A stretch of 64,000 nt of DNA from DATLLJ01 sp035537875 (GTDB lineage Bacteria > Acidobacteriota > Vicinamibacteria > Vicinamibacterales > CAVVIG01): positions 4,584 through 68,583 of the forward strand of contig DATLLJ010000172.1 in the NCBI GenBank assembly GCA_035537875.1, read 5' to 3'. The notes beneath the pieces were generated by a model. The model had not been told where the DNA came from and made no database searches. It was given only the letters and a program-made list of their open reading frames with translations. Below, piece after piece: positions 51,535 to 60,551 of this stretch (positions within the stretch are counted from its first letter, which is position 1; every line of letters begins with the position of its first letter). Position numbers and translations under genes: made by a program.

Positions 51535-53574
51535 ATGCACCATTATATGCTTGCGCTGGTATCAGTCCTGTTGACGCTGACGGCCGTGCTGGTGGCCGCG
51601 CAATCCTCGTCTCCCATCCCTCCTCCTGTGAGGACGATCGCACCCGCTGCAGGTGGCATCGAGATTTCATCGCTCGATCGAAGCGTGGACGCCTGCACAG
51701 ATTTCTATCAGTTTGCATGCGGCGGCTGGATGACCGCCAATCCGATGCCACCCGATCAGCAGCGATGGGGGCGATTCGCGGCGATCCAGGAACGCAATTT
51801 CACGATCCTCAGGGAAATCCTCGAGGCGGGAAAGGGCAGCGAGGACGAGGCCCGCGCAAGCGACTTCTATGCTGCCTGCATGAACGAAGGGGGCATCGAA
51901 GCCAGAGGGCTTGCGCCGCTCGAGGCCGACCTCGCCCGCATCGCCGGGCTGATCCGCAAGGAAGACCTCCCTGCGTTGCTCGCGCACCTTCATGGCGTGG
52001 GCGTCAACGCCTTGTTTCAATTCAGCTCGCAAACCGATCGCCGCGATGCGACACAGCAGATCGCACGGGTCGATCAGGGTGGCCTCGGGCTGCCCGACCG
52101 GGATTACTACCTGAAAACCGACGCCCGATCGCTCGAGCTGAAGCAGAAGTACGTCGACCACGTCCAGAAGATGCTCGAGCTGACCAGGACGTCGCAGGAT
52201 CCGTCCGCGGCGGCGCGTGCGGTGCTCCGCATCGAGACCGCGCTGGCCGAGGCCTCGCTCGATCGTACGACTCGACGCGATCCCGCGGCTACGGATCACA
52301 TGATGACGACCGACGAATGGCGGACGTTGACCCGCCCCATCGACTGGTCGGCATACGTCGCCGCCACGGGGTCGCCGGCGTTCAGCCGTTTCAACATTGC
52401 GGTCCCTGGCTTCTTCAAGGCGCTCAGCACGTTGCTGGAGTCAACGCCGGTCACCGAGCTGAAGGCCTATTTCACATGGCAGCTGGTGAACGCCTCGGCG
52501 CAGCTCTTGCCCCGGACCATTGCCGATGCCGATTTCGATTTCTTCAACCGTACGCTCGGAGGACAGCAGCAGCCGCTGCCCCGGTGGCAGCGGTGCGTCA
52601 CGCAGACCGACAGCAGTCTCGGCGAAGCGCTTGGTAAAGCGTTCGTCGAACGCGCATTCGGCGCAGCGGCCAAAGCCGACACGCTGGCCATGGTGGAGGG
52701 GATCAAAGCGGCGATGGAGAAAGACATCGCCGAGGCCCCCTGGATGAGCGACGAGACCAAGCGCGCGGCGCGGGCCAAGCTCGAGACCGTCGTGGATCGC
52801 ATCGGGTACCCGGACAACTGGCGCGATTACTCGTCGGTGCGCGTCACGCGCGACGATGCCCTGGGGAACCGGCAGCGGGCCATTGCCTTCGAGCGCCAGC
52901 GCACGCTGAACAAGATCGGCCAGAGCGTCGATCGCAACGAATGGAGCATGACGCCGCCGACGGTCAACGCCTACTACAGCCCCGATCGCAACACCATCAA
53001 CTTCCCGGCTGGCATTCTCCAGCCGCCGTTCTATCAAGCGGGACGTGATCCGGCCGTCAACTATGGCGGCGCCGGCGCGGTGGTGGGCCACGAGTTGACG
53101 CACGGCTTCGACGATCAGGGCCGGAAGTTCGACGAACGAGGCAACCTGCGGAACTGGTGGACCGAGGCGGACGCGGCGGCGTACGAGTCGCGCGCCTCGT
53201 GCATCGCCGATCAGTATTCGCAGTATGTCGTGGCCGGGGACACCAACCTCAACGGCCGGCTCACCCTCGGCGAGAACACGGCCGACAACGGAGGAGTGCG
53301 CCTGGCGCTGATGGCCTACCTTGCCGGGCCTGGCGCTTCGGCGCCGGTCGTGGACGGCTTCACGCTCGACCAGCGGTTTTTCATCGGATTCGCGCAGGTC
53401 TGGTGTGAGAACCGCCGCCCCGAGTTCGAGCGGCTTCGGGCCGCAACCGACACGCATTCGTCCGGAAAGTACCGCGTCAACGGCACCGTCTCCAACATGC
53501 CGGAGTTTCAGCGCGCATTCGGCTGTCAGCCCGGCGCGCCGATGGTGCGCCAGAATCAATGCCGCGTGTGGTGA
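51535..53574 (+). CDS. M13 family (neprilysin-like) metallopeptidase
   Basis: The 679-residue exported zinc peptidase has a signal peptide (LALVSVLLTLTAVLVAAQ) and the M13 features: SVDACTDFYQFACGGWM, NAYYSPDRNTINFPAGILQPPFY, VVGHELTHGFDDQGRKFD (HExxH near residue 519), LGENTADNGG (third ligand Glu and Asp), and the C-terminal SKYRVNGTVSNMPEFQRAFGC with QCRVW. These enzymes cut peptides in the periplasm or outside the cell. A GTG just upstream (51532) is also in frame. GTGAGGAG serves as ribosome site. Confidence 0.94.
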   Translation: MHHYMLALVSVLLTLTAVLVAAQSSSPIPPPVRTIAPAAGGIEISSLDRSVDACTDFYQFACGGWMTANPMPPDQQRWGRFAAIQERNFTILREILEAGKGSEDEARASDFYAACMNEGGIEARGLAPLEADLARIAGLIRKEDLPALLAHLHGVGVNALFQFSSQTDRRDATQQIARVDQGGLGLPDRDYYLKTDARSLELKQKYVDHVQKMLELTRTSQDPSAAARAVLRIETALAEASLDRTTRRDPAATDHMMTTDEWRTLTRPIDWSAYVAATGSPAFSRFNIAVPGFFKALSTLLESTPVTELKAYFTWQLVNASAQLLPRTIADADFDFFNRTLGGQQQPLPRWQRCVTQTDSSLGEALGKAFVERAFGAAAKADTLAMVEGIKAAMEKDIAEAPWMSDETKRAARAKLETVVDRIGYPDNWRDYSSVRVTRDDALGNRQRAIAFERQRTLNKIGQSVDRNEWSMTPPTVNAYYSPDRNTINFPAGILQPPFYQAGRDPAVNYGGAGAVVGHELTHGFDDQGRKFDERGNLRNWWTEADAAAYESRASCIADQYSQYVVAGDTNLNGRLTLGENTADNGGVRLALMAYLAGPGASAPVVDGFTLDQRFFIGFAQVWCENRRPEFERLRAATDTHSSGKYRVNGTVSNMPEFQRAFGCQPGAPMVRQNQCRVW

Positions 53575-54260
53575 GCCGCCTCTCTGAGGTGCAGGCAGCG
53601 ATCATTCAGTGCGAGGCCTGCCCTCGGCTGCGACAGTACTGCGCCGACGTCGCCCGGGAAAAGCGGCGCGCCTTCCGCGATGTCACATACTGGGGCAAGC
53701 CGGTGCCGGGCTTCGGCGACCACCGGGCCAGGATCCTGCTCGTCGGCCTGGCGCCTGCGGCGCACGGCGCAAACCGCACGGGTCGCGTCTTCACGGGCGA
53801 CGGCGTCGGCGGATCCGGTGACTTTCTGATGGCAGCCCTCCATCGGGCCGGATTGGCAAACATCCCGACCTCTCGGCATCCAGGAGACGGTCTCAGGCTG
53901 CGCGACGCGTTCATCGCGGCCGCGGTCCGGTGCGCTCCCCCCAAGAACAAGCCAACGCCCGAGGAGATCGCCCGATGTCTCCCGCATCTTGAAGCCGAGA
54001 CCGATGCGCTTCCTCACCTTCGCGTGATCGTCGCCCTCGGTCGAATCGCGTTCGATGCCTGGCTCCGCCTGCTGAAACGTCGGGCGGTCGTCGTTCGCCC
54101 GCGGCCGACCTTCGGCCACGGGGTCGTCTACGATCTGCCCAACGGCCAGACGCTGATTGGCTGCTTCCATCCGAGCCGCCAGAACACCAACACCGGCAAG
54201 CTCACCGCTGCGCAGATGGACGATGTCTTCAGGAAAGCGACAAAGGCACTGAAAGCCTGA
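53559..54260 (+). CDS. Uracil-DNA glycosylase, family 5-type (UDGb)
   Basis: The 233-residue protein has the iron-sulfur ligand Cys in IIQCEACPRLRQYC and later VRCAPPKNKPTPEEIARC, with the glycosylase motifs GLAPAAHGANRTGRVFTGDG (motif A, no catalytic Asp/Asn of family 1) and GCFHPSRQNTNTGKL (motif B, HPS). This fits family 5 UDGb, which removes uracil, hypoxanthine and xanthine from DNA. The ATG overlaps the M13 gene by 16 bases. It precedes ilvA by 3 bases. Confidence 0.92.
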   Translation: MPRVVSRLSEVQAAIIQCEACPRLRQYCADVAREKRRAFRDVTYWGKPVPGFGDHRARILLVGLAPAAHGANRTGRVFTGDGVGGSGDFLMAALHRAGLANIPTSRHPGDGLRLRDAFIAAAVRCAPPKNKPTPEEIARCLPHLEAETDALPHLRVIVALGRIAFDAWLRLLKRRAVVVRPRPTFGHGVVYDLPNGQTLIGCFHPSRQNTNTGKLTAAQMDDVFRKATKALKA

Positions 54261-54263
54261 ACA

Positions 54264-55775
54264 GTGATAAACCAACTCCTCCACGACGTCCTTACCAGCC
54301 GGGTCTACGACGTCGCGCGCGAGACGCCGCTCGACCCGGCCGGACGTCTGTCGCGTCGGTTGAGCAACACGGTCCTTCTGAAACGTGAGGACCAGCAGCC
54401 GATCTTCAGTTTCAAGCTGCGCGGGGCGTACAACCGCATCGCCCATCTCACGCCTGAAGAGGCCGCGCGCGGCCTCATCACCGCAAGCGCCGGCAACCAC
54501 TCACAGGGCGTCGCCTATTCCGCGCGCAAACTCGGCCTCAACGCCGTGATCGTGATGCCGCAGACCACTCCTCACATCAAGGTCGCAGCCGTGCGCGACC
54601 TGGGGGCCGAAGTCGTGCTCGCCGGCGACAGCTATGCCGAGGCGCAGGCGCACTGCCAGACGCTCGTCGCCGAGACCGGCATGACCTTCATCCACCCCTT
54701 CGACGATCCGCTCGTCATCGCCGGCCAGGGCACGATTGGCGACGAGATTCTGCGGCACGCGCAGGACCGCATTTCGGCGATCTTCGTGCCGGTCGGAGGA
54801 GGAGGTCTGATCGCGGGCATCGCCGGCTACACCAAGTCACTCAGACCCGAAGTCAAGGTCATCGGCGTCGAGCCGTTCGAGGCCGACGCGATGTACCAGT
54901 CTCTGGCGGCCGGGCGCCGCGTCCGCCTCCACCACGTCGGCATCTTCGCTGACGGCGTGGCGGTGCGTGAAGTCGGCGAGCAGACGTTCCCCATCGTTCA
55001 GCAGACCGTCGACGAGATCGTGCGGGTGACGAACGACGAAATCTGCGCGGCCATCAAGGACGTGTTCGACGATACGCGGACGATCCTGGAGCCCGCCGGC
55101 GCGCTCAGCGTGGCGGGGTTGAAACTCTGGGCTGCACGCGAGCAGGCGACCAATCAAAGCCTCGTCGCGGTGCTCAGCGGCGCGAACATGAACTTCGACC
55201 GGCTCCGCTTCGTCGCCGAGCGGGCGGAAGTGGGCGAAGCCCACGAGGCGCTCCTCGCCGTCACCATTCCGGAGCGTCCAGGCGCCTTCCGCGAATTCTG
55301 CACCGCCATCGGCCGCCGCGTGGTGACGGAGTTCAATTACCGCTTGAGCGGGCGGAAACAGGCCCACATCTTCGTCGGCGTCGCCACATCTTCGCGCGAA
55401 GATGCCGTGTCGCTGGCAGCACTGCTGACCTCACGCGGATACGATACGGTCGACCTCACGGCCAACGAGATGGCAAAGCTGCACGTCCGTCACATGGTCG
55501 GGGGCCGGGCGCCGGACGTGCGTCACGAACGGCTGTGCCGCTTCGAGTTCCCCGAAAGGCCCGGCGCGCTCATGCAGTTTCTCGACAAGCTGGGTGGCCG
55601 CTGGAACATCAGCCTGTTTCATTACCGGAATCACGGCGCCGATTTTGGCCGGGTGCTCGCCGGCTTCGAGGTCCCAGACACGGACATGGACCAGTTCCAG
55701 CAGTTCCTCGCGGGCCTCGGTTACGACCACGTACGCGAGGACGACAACGCCGCCTACAGCTTCTTCCTGCGCTGA
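54264..55775 (+). CDS. ilvA: Threonine ammonia-lyase, biosynthetic type
   Basis: The 503-residue PLP enzyme has LKREDQQPIFSFKLRGAYNRIAHL (PLP-binding Lys), TASAGNHSQGVAYSARKLG, VPVGGGGLIAGIAGY (phosphate-binding glycine loop), and two C-terminal ACT-like domains (ALLAVTIPERPGAFREFCTAIGRR; CRFEFPERPGALMQFLDKLGG) for isoleucine/valine control. It converts threonine to 2-oxobutanoate in isoleucine synthesis. The start is GTG at 54264, 3 bases after the UDG stop. Length fits the long biosynthetic form. Confidence 0.95.
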   Translation: MINQLLHDVLTSRVYDVARETPLDPAGRLSRRLSNTVLLKREDQQPIFSFKLRGAYNRIAHLTPEEAARGLITASAGNHSQGVAYSARKLGLNAVIVMPQTTPHIKVAAVRDLGAEVVLAGDSYAEAQAHCQTLVAETGMTFIHPFDDPLVIAGQGTIGDEILRHAQDRISAIFVPVGGGGLIAGIAGYTKSLRPEVKVIGVEPFEADAMYQSLAAGRRVRLHHVGIFADGVAVREVGEQTFPIVQQTVDEIVRVTNDEICAAIKDVFDDTRTILEPAGALSVAGLKLWAAREQATNQSLVAVLSGANMNFDRLRFVAERAEVGEAHEALLAVTIPERPGAFREFCTAIGRRVVTEFNYRLSGRKQAHIFVGVATSSREDAVSLAALLTSRGYDTVDLTANEMAKLHVRHMVGGRAPDVRHERLCRFEFPERPGALMQFLDKLGGRWNISLFHYRNHGADFGRVLAGFEVPDTDMDQFQQFLAGLGYDHVREDDNAAYSFFLR

Positions 55776-55799
55776 ACAGCGGATTCCAAACGCGTTCGA

Positions 55800-55931
55800 G
55801 GTATCCTCAGCGCTGGCATAACGGCGGCGCGCACAGCGCGCCCGCGAGGGAGCGGCGTGGGGCAAAGGGGTCCCCGCAAGCGACCGAGCCGGGGTCCGGG
55901 GCAGAGCCCCGTCTAGTTAGGAGGACGCTCC
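55800..55931 (+). promoter_or_regulatory. GC-rich structured leader between ilvA and the cupin gene
   Basis: This stretch contains GGGGTCCCC (55867-55875) and a perfect hairpin CGGGGC-AGA-GCCCCG (55897-55911), ending in an AGGAGG ribosome site (55919-55924) seven bases before the cupin ATG. It could terminate ilvA or mask the ribosome site. No known riboswitch is recognised. Confidence 0.4.
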
Positions 55932-56405
55932 ATGGAACGCTACCGCCGGCTGATCTGGATTGGCTGCCTGGGTGTCATCGTATTGGCTGCCGCCTCGGCG
56001 TTCGGCCAGGGCTTTGTGCGGACGTCGCCGGAACAGGTTCAGTGGGTGGACGAACCTGGGGGCCATGGTGTGCAGCGAGCCGTCATGGCTGGCGATCCAG
56101 CCAAGCCCGGGCTCTATGTGGCTCGAATCAAGTTTCCGCCGGGAGTAATGAGCACCCCCCACCACCACGGCGAAGACCGCCACATCGTCGTGCTGCAGGG
56201 GACCTGGTATACGGGAACGGGCAGCCAGCTCACGCCGGACAAGACAGTCCCGCTGAAGGTTGGCAGCTACATGAAGCATCCGGCCGGCGAAACCCATTTC
56301 GACGGCGCGAAGAACGAAGAGGTCATCCTGCAGATCGTCGGGATTGGGCCGAGCACGACCGTACGAGTGAACCCCAAGGACACCGCGTTCACGCGGATCC
56401 CCTGA
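55932..56405 (+). CDS. Exported cupin-domain protein
   Basis: The 157-residue protein has a signal peptide (LIWIGCLGVIVLAAASAFGQ) and one cupin barrel: GLYVARIKFPPGVMSTPHHHGEDRHIVVLQGTWYTGTG (motif 1 with three His) and VGSYMKHPAGETHFDGAKNEEVILQIVGIGP (motif 2). The His cluster can bind a divalent metal. The role may be enzymatic or binding; it cannot be told. A strong AGGAGG precedes the ATG. It overlaps the convergent PepSY gene by 17 bases. Confidence 0.86.
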   Translation: MERYRRLIWIGCLGVIVLAAASAFGQGFVRTSPEQVQWVDEPGGHGVQRAVMAGDPAKPGLYVARIKFPPGVMSTPHHHGEDRHIVVLQGTWYTGTGSQLTPDKTVPLKVGSYMKHPAGETHFDGAKNEEVILQIVGIGPSTTVRVNPKDTAFTRIP

Positions 56406-57252
56406 TCCAGCCGCGGACCTTGCGGTTCCACCACATGATCACGCCCGTGACGAACAGCACGGGCGGGATGAGGCCGACACCCGCCCAGAGAATTTTGACC
56501 CAGAGGCCGGCGAATCGGCCGATGTGCGCCCGCGCGAACCATTCGAGGGCGACGTCGCCCGACCGGATCGGAACGTCGTCGGTCGGCGGCTGCAGGAAGT
56601 CCACGAGATCCAGAAAGGGGTCGGGGAACACCATGTAGACGCCGGTAATCGCCCACATGAAAACCAGCGCGAACGTCCAGAACCCCATCACGTTGTGGAG
56701 ATCCCAGTTGAATCGTTTCCAGCTCGTGGCCCACTTGAGCAGCAGGCCGCGACGCAGGCCCCGAATGCCAGGCCACCAGATGACCATGCCGGTCAGGCTC
56801 ATGACCGCGAGAACGATTCCCCCAATCCCGTTCAGGTCGCGTCCGACACGATCGCCAAGGAGGTTGTCATGGAACTCCGCCACCTTCTCGAACATCCGCG
56901 TAGCCTGCGGCTCGGCGTCACCGAGATCCGCGCCGTCGTACGGATCGAACAGACGGTGGAGCTCGGTGTCGCCTTTTTTCAGCCACACCTCCGCTGACGC
57001 GGTCGGCGTACGCCGGCGCAGCTGAACCGACGAGACCTCGAATCCCGGAAACTGCCGGCTCGCTGCCTCGGCGATCCCTTCGTCGGTGAGCCGCTCGGTC
57101 TGGCGCACCTCGACGCGCGTTCCGGGTCTGAAGTACTCGTAGAACTCGTTGCGGAACACCGTCACGCTGCCGGTCACGCAGATCGCGACGATGTAGAGGC
57201 CGACGCCGATTCCGGTCCACAAATGGATCTGAAAGAGCGCTTTGCGGAGCAT
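56389..57252 (-). CDS. PepSY-associated transmembrane protein
   Basis: The 287-residue protein has four TM helices: KALFQIHLWTGIGVGLYIVAICVTGSVTVFRNE, LNGIGGIVLAVMSLTGMVIWWPGI, DLHNVMGFWTFALVFMWAITGVYMVF and WAGVGLIPPVLFVTGVIMWW, with an outer PepSY-like part. His residues (IHLW, WDLHN) suggest haem or iron reduction, as in the siderophore-linked relatives. ATG at 57252 is chosen over an upstream TTG at 57273, which would overlap the SDR gene; AGAGG precedes it. No receptor gene is adjacent here. Confidence 0.85.
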   Translation of the reverse strand: MLRKALFQIHLWTGIGVGLYIVAICVTGSVTVFRNEFYEYFRPGTRVEVRQTERLTDEGIAEAASRQFPGFEVSSVQLRRRTPTASAEVWLKKGDTELHRLFDPYDGADLGDAEPQATRMFEKVAEFHDNLLGDRVGRDLNGIGGIVLAVMSLTGMVIWWPGIRGLRRGLLLKWATSWKRFNWDLHNVMGFWTFALVFMWAITGVYMVFPDPFLDLVDFLQPPTDDVPIRSGDVALEWFARAHIGRFAGLWVKILWAGVGLIPPVLFVTGVIMWWNRKVRGWIRGSA

Positions 57253-57259
57253 GTTGCCT

Positions 57260-58009
57260 CTAGCCACGTCCAATGAACGGCATCTTCGTTGCCATGACGG
57301 TCATGAACTGGACGTTCGCCTCCAGCGGCAGACTCGCCATGTACGCCACGGCCCGCCCCACCTGCGCGACGTCCATGGTCGGTTCGGGCGCGATCGCCCC
57401 GTGCGCCTGCATGACGCCCTGTGAGACACGCGCCATCGGTTCGGTTGCCGCGTTGCCGATGTCTATCTGGCCGCAGGCGATATCGTACTTCCGCCCGTCG
57501 AGCGATGTCGACCGGGTCAGGCCCGTGATCGCGTGTTTGGTGGACGTATATGGGGCGGAGTTCGGACGGGGCACGTGCGCCGAGATCGAGCCATTGTTGA
57601 TGATCCGGCCGCCCCGCGGCTGCTGCGCCTTCATCAGTCTGAACGCCTGTTGGGTGCACAGGAACACTCCGGTCAAGTTCACATCCACGACCGATCGCCA
57701 CGTTTCGACCGGCAGATCTTCGAGCGGGACCGGGGGCGCGAACAAGCCGGCATTGTTGAAGAGGAGATCGAGGCGCCCGTATCGCTCTTTCGTCCGCGCG
57801 AAGAGTGCCTCGACCGACGCGGCATCGGCGACGTCGGTCTGGACGACCATGGTGCGGGAGCGACGGGCCCCCGCTTCCGCCGCTGTCTGTTCGAGTCGAT
57901 CGACCCGGCGACCCGCGAGGACGACTTCGTAATCGTCCTCGAGCAGCGCCAGGGCGGCCGCTTTCCCGATCCCCGATCCGGCACCCGTAACGACAGCAAT
58001 CTTCGGCAT
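57260..58009 (-). CDS. Short-chain dehydrogenase/reductase
   Basis: The 249-residue protein has the SDR motifs TGAGSGIGKAAALALL (cofactor loop), LFNNAGLF, NNGSISAHVPRPNSAPYTSTKHAITGL (catalytic Ser, Tyr, Lys) and ends KMPFIGRG. The basic AGRRVDRLEQ after strand 2 favours NADPH. The substrate is unknown. It starts 11 bases after the GDPD gene stop and runs into the PepSY gene 7 bases later, so the three minus-strand genes likely form one transcript. Confidence 0.92.
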   Translation of the reverse strand: MPKIAVVTGAGSGIGKAAALALLEDDYEVVLAGRRVDRLEQTAAEAGARRSRTMVVQTDVADAASVEALFARTKERYGRLDLLFNNAGLFAPPVPLEDLPVETWRSVVDVNLTGVFLCTQQAFRLMKAQQPRGGRIINNGSISAHVPRPNSAPYTSTKHAITGLTRSTSLDGRKYDIACGQIDIGNAATEPMARVSQGVMQAHGAIAPEPTMDVAQVGRAVAYMASLPLEANVQFMTVMATKMPFIGRG

Positions 58010-58020
58010 GCTGAACCCTC

Positions 58021-58923
58021 TCAGTCAGGAATGGACACGTTCATGTTGGATACCGCCGCGATGTTCCGGGTCGAGCGGGAGCGGACGAGTGGCACGATGA
58101 CATCGGGACGGTCGGTGATCAAGGCGTCGACGCCGTAACCGAGCAGGCGATGGGCATCCTCTGACTCATCGACGGTCCACACCTGTACGCCCAGATTCGC
58201 ACGGTGGGCATGCTCGACGAACCGCGGTGAAACCACCTGTGTGCCGCCCGACCATTCCGGTACTTGGTATCCCTGATACCCGACGCGCGTGACCGGCCAG
58301 CGGCACTTCGACCTGTAAAGCGCCCACCGGACCTCCTCGCGAGCCGCGCTCGTGGCCAGCCGAGGCTCGATCCGGCGGGCTTCGCGGATCGCGCGCAAGC
58401 CGAACGATCCAAGGCAGACACGCTCTATCGCGTCGGCTGCCCGAACGACGTCCACGACGCGGCGAGTCAGTTCGACCTCGTTCAACTTCAGCTCGATGAC
58501 AATCGGCACGTCGCGATACCGCGCCACGACGGTAGCCAGCGCCGGAATCCCGACACTCTGTCCCCTGAACGGATACTGGGGCATCTGACCGTGGGAGTCC
58601 GCGTCGGTTGAGCCTGTCGAGCTCCCTCCCGAAACCTGCTCCAGCGGCACCGGGGTGAAGTGATATCCCGCGTCGGCTCGCACAAGCTCGTCGGCCGTGT
58701 AATCGGCAAGTCGTCCCCGCAGATTTGTGGTCCGCTCCAGGCCGGAATCGTGGTGGACGACCACGATCCCGTCGCGCGACAGATGTACGTCGAGTTCCAA
58801 CCCATCAGCCCCGAGGGCCAAACCGCGATCGAACGCCACGATTGTGTTCTCGGGCGCCAAGGCGCTGCCACCCCGATGCGCGAACACCCTCGGACGGCGA
58901 CCGTCGAAGAACGAATGCAGCAA
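58021..58923 (-). CDS. Glycerophosphodiester phosphodiesterase family protein
   Basis: The GDPD core is clear: VFAHRGGSALAPENTIVAFDRGLALGADGLELDVHLSRDGIVVVHHDSGLERTTNLRG (His, Glu, Asp and second His of the active site), VPIVIELKLNE, and C-terminal GVQVWTVDESEDAHRLLGYGVDALITDRPD. It hydrolyses glycerophosphodiesters to glycerol-3-phosphate and alcohol. The frame stays open far upstream, but that part overlaps the divergent AAA+ gene and is not coding. TTG at 58923 is proposed, giving 300 residues. TACACT lies nine bases before it. It has no signal peptide. Confidence 0.88.
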   Translation of the reverse strand: MLHSFFDGRRPRVFAHRGGSALAPENTIVAFDRGLALGADGLELDVHLSRDGIVVVHHDSGLERTTNLRGRLADYTADELVRADAGYHFTPVPLEQVSGGSSTGSTDADSHGQMPQYPFRGQSVGIPALATVVARYRDVPIVIELKLNEVELTRRVVDVVRAADAIERVCLGSFGLRAIREARRIEPRLATSAAREEVRWALYRSKCRWPVTRVGYQGYQVPEWSGGTQVVSPRFVEHAHRANLGVQVWTVDESEDAHRLLGYGVDALITDRPDVIVPLVRSRSTRNIAAVSNMNVSIPD

Positions 58924-58956
58924 CGGCGAAGTAGTGTAGTCCGGCTGAAGCCGGGA

Positions 58957-58962
58957 TAGAAT
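58957..58962 (+). promoter_or_regulatory. -10-like TAGAAT of the AAA+ ATPase gene
   Basis: TAGAAT ends six bases before the ATG at 58969. On the opposite strand TACACT (58938-58933) faces the GDPD gene. A leaderless mRNA is predicted for the ATPase. Confidence 0.5.
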
Positions 58963-58968
58963 CGGTTC

Positions 58969-60462
58969 ATGGCCCCCCCCATTGAGACCCTTGGAGACCT
59001 GCGTCAATCCGGCGCCACCCTTCGGCCGGTCAAGCAGGAAATCCGCGACAATCTCGTCCTCAAACTGCAGGCAGGACAACCGATCTTCCCCGGCATCATC
59101 GGATTCGACGAGACGGTCATCCCGCAACTCGTCAATGCCATTCTCTCGCGTCACAACTTCATCCTGCTGGGCCTTCGAGGCCAGGCGAAGAGCCGCATCC
59201 TGCGCGGGCTCACGGAGCTGCTCGACGAGCGGATTCCCGTCGTTCCGGGATGCGAGATACACGACGACCCGCTGAAGCCGATCTGCGCCGCCTGCCGCGG
59301 CCGCGTCGCCCGGGAAGGTGACGGCATGCCGATCGCCTGGCTCGAACGTGAAGCGCGGTACGTCGAAAAGCTCGCGACGCCGGACGTGACGATCGCCGAC
59401 ATGCTCGGGGATATCGATCCGATCAAGGCGGCGCAGGCCGGCCTCAATCTGTCCGACGAATTGACGATGCACTACGGGCTGCTGCCGCGGGCGAACCGGG
59501 GCATTTTTGCGATCAACGAACTGCCTGACCTCGCGGGCAAAATTCAGGTGGGCCTGTTCAACATCCTCCAGGAGGGCGACGTTCAAATCAAGGGCTATCC
59601 GATTCGTCTGAAGCTCGACGTCCTGCTGGTGTTCACAGCCAACCCGGAAGACTACACGGCCCGCGGAAAGATCATCACTCCTCTCAAAGATCGCATCGGG
59701 TCGGAGATCCGCACGCACTATCCGGTCACGCGTCACAACGCCATCGCCATCACCAGGCAGGAGGCGTGGACCGAACGCACCGGCAGCCGGGAGGTCGAGA
59801 TTCCTGACTACGTCCGCGAAGTGGTTGAAGAGGTGGCCTTCCAGGCACGGGCCGATCGCAAAATCGACAAGCGTTCCGGCGTAAGCCAGCGGCTTCCCAT
59901 CACGACGCTCGAACTCGTCGTGTCGAACGCGGAACGCCGTGCGCTTGCCCACGGCGAACGCATGGTCGTGCCTCGGGTCACCGACATCTACGCCGCATTG
60001 CCCTCGATCACGGGCAAATTCGAGCTCGAATACGAGGGCGAGCTCCGTGGCGCGGAACAGGTGGCGCGCGACCTGATTCGCTCGGCGGTCGGCAACGTTT
60101 TCACCGGTATGTTCGAAGGCGTCGATACGCGGACGGTGGTCGAATGGTTCGACCTGGGCGGCACGCTTCCACTCGGCGACAACACGCCGGCGCAGGAGAT
60201 GATCGCGACGACGCGCAGCGTTCAGGGGCTCCTCGATCTGGCGAGCCGCGCGGGTGTCCCCGCAGGCGCCGATCCCGCGCTCGTTGCCTCTGCGATCGAT
60301 TTCGTTCTCGAGGGCCTATACGCACAGAAGAAGATCAGCCGGAGCGAGGAACGCGGGTACTCGGCCGCCGAGTCTGCGGCGCGGCGCCCGACCCGCCGGG
60401 AGGAACAGGCGATCAATGAGGAAGTCCGGATTCCGAGCGGAAAGAAGAAGTATTACAACTGA
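58969..60462 (+). CDS. MoxR/magnesium-chelatase-like AAA+ ATPase with zinc-knuckle insert
   Basis: The 497-residue protein has Walker A (LLGLRGQAKSRILRGL, near residue 66), then an insert with CEIHDDPLKPICAACRGRV, whose C-x-x-C plus a further Cys/His pair could bind zinc, and Walker B/sensor region ANRGIFAINELPDLAGKIQVGLFNILQEGDVQIKG, FTANPEDYTARGKIITPLKDRIGSEI. These are magnesium-chelatase ChlI/MoxR-type features. A VWA protein is encoded next, the usual partner, so the pair probably forms a chaperone-like complex. No chlorophyll or cobalamin genes are present. Target unknown. Confidence 0.88.
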   Translation: MAPPIETLGDLRQSGATLRPVKQEIRDNLVLKLQAGQPIFPGIIGFDETVIPQLVNAILSRHNFILLGLRGQAKSRILRGLTELLDERIPVVPGCEIHDDPLKPICAACRGRVAREGDGMPIAWLEREARYVEKLATPDVTIADMLGDIDPIKAAQAGLNLSDELTMHYGLLPRANRGIFAINELPDLAGKIQVGLFNILQEGDVQIKGYPIRLKLDVLLVFTANPEDYTARGKIITPLKDRIGSEIRTHYPVTRHNAIAITRQEAWTERTGSREVEIPDYVREVVEEVAFQARADRKIDKRSGVSQRLPITTLELVVSNAERRALAHGERMVVPRVTDIYAALPSITGKFELEYEGELRGAEQVARDLIRSAVGNVFTGMFEGVDTRTVVEWFDLGGTLPLGDNTPAQEMIATTRSVQGLLDLASRAGVPAGADPALVASAIDFVLEGLYAQKKISRSEERGYSAAESAARRPTRREEQAINEEVRIPSGKKKYYN

Positions 60463-60548
60463 GGTTAGGGGTTAGAGGCTAGAGGTTAGGGACGAGGGGA
60501 AGGCCCTCAGCCCTAGCCTCCAGCGTCTAACCTCCAGCCTCTACAAGC
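60463..60548. repeat. Heptad inverted array 4 (GGTTAGA / CTCTAAC-type)
   Basis: After the ATPase stop, four GGTTAGA-like heptads (GGTTAGG, GGTTAGA, GGCTAGA, GGTTAGG) are followed by a spacer and five complementary heptads (CCCTAGC, CTCCAGC, GTCTAAC, CTCCAGC, CTCTACA). It ends a few bases before the VWA ATG at 60552. The design equals array 1 with a different unit. Confidence 0.75.
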
Positions 60549-60551
60549 ATC

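Noticed and set aside
49101..52637. 1178-residue open frame on the plus strand opposite aceE
   Set aside because: It is antisense to a clearly recognised aceE gene, has no family match and low-complexity Arg/His-rich text typical of shadow frames in GC-rich DNA.
58924..59952. Upstream extension of the GDPD frame
   Set aside because: It overlaps the divergent ATPase gene completely and shows no homology; the catalytic HRGG motif lies just after the chosen start.
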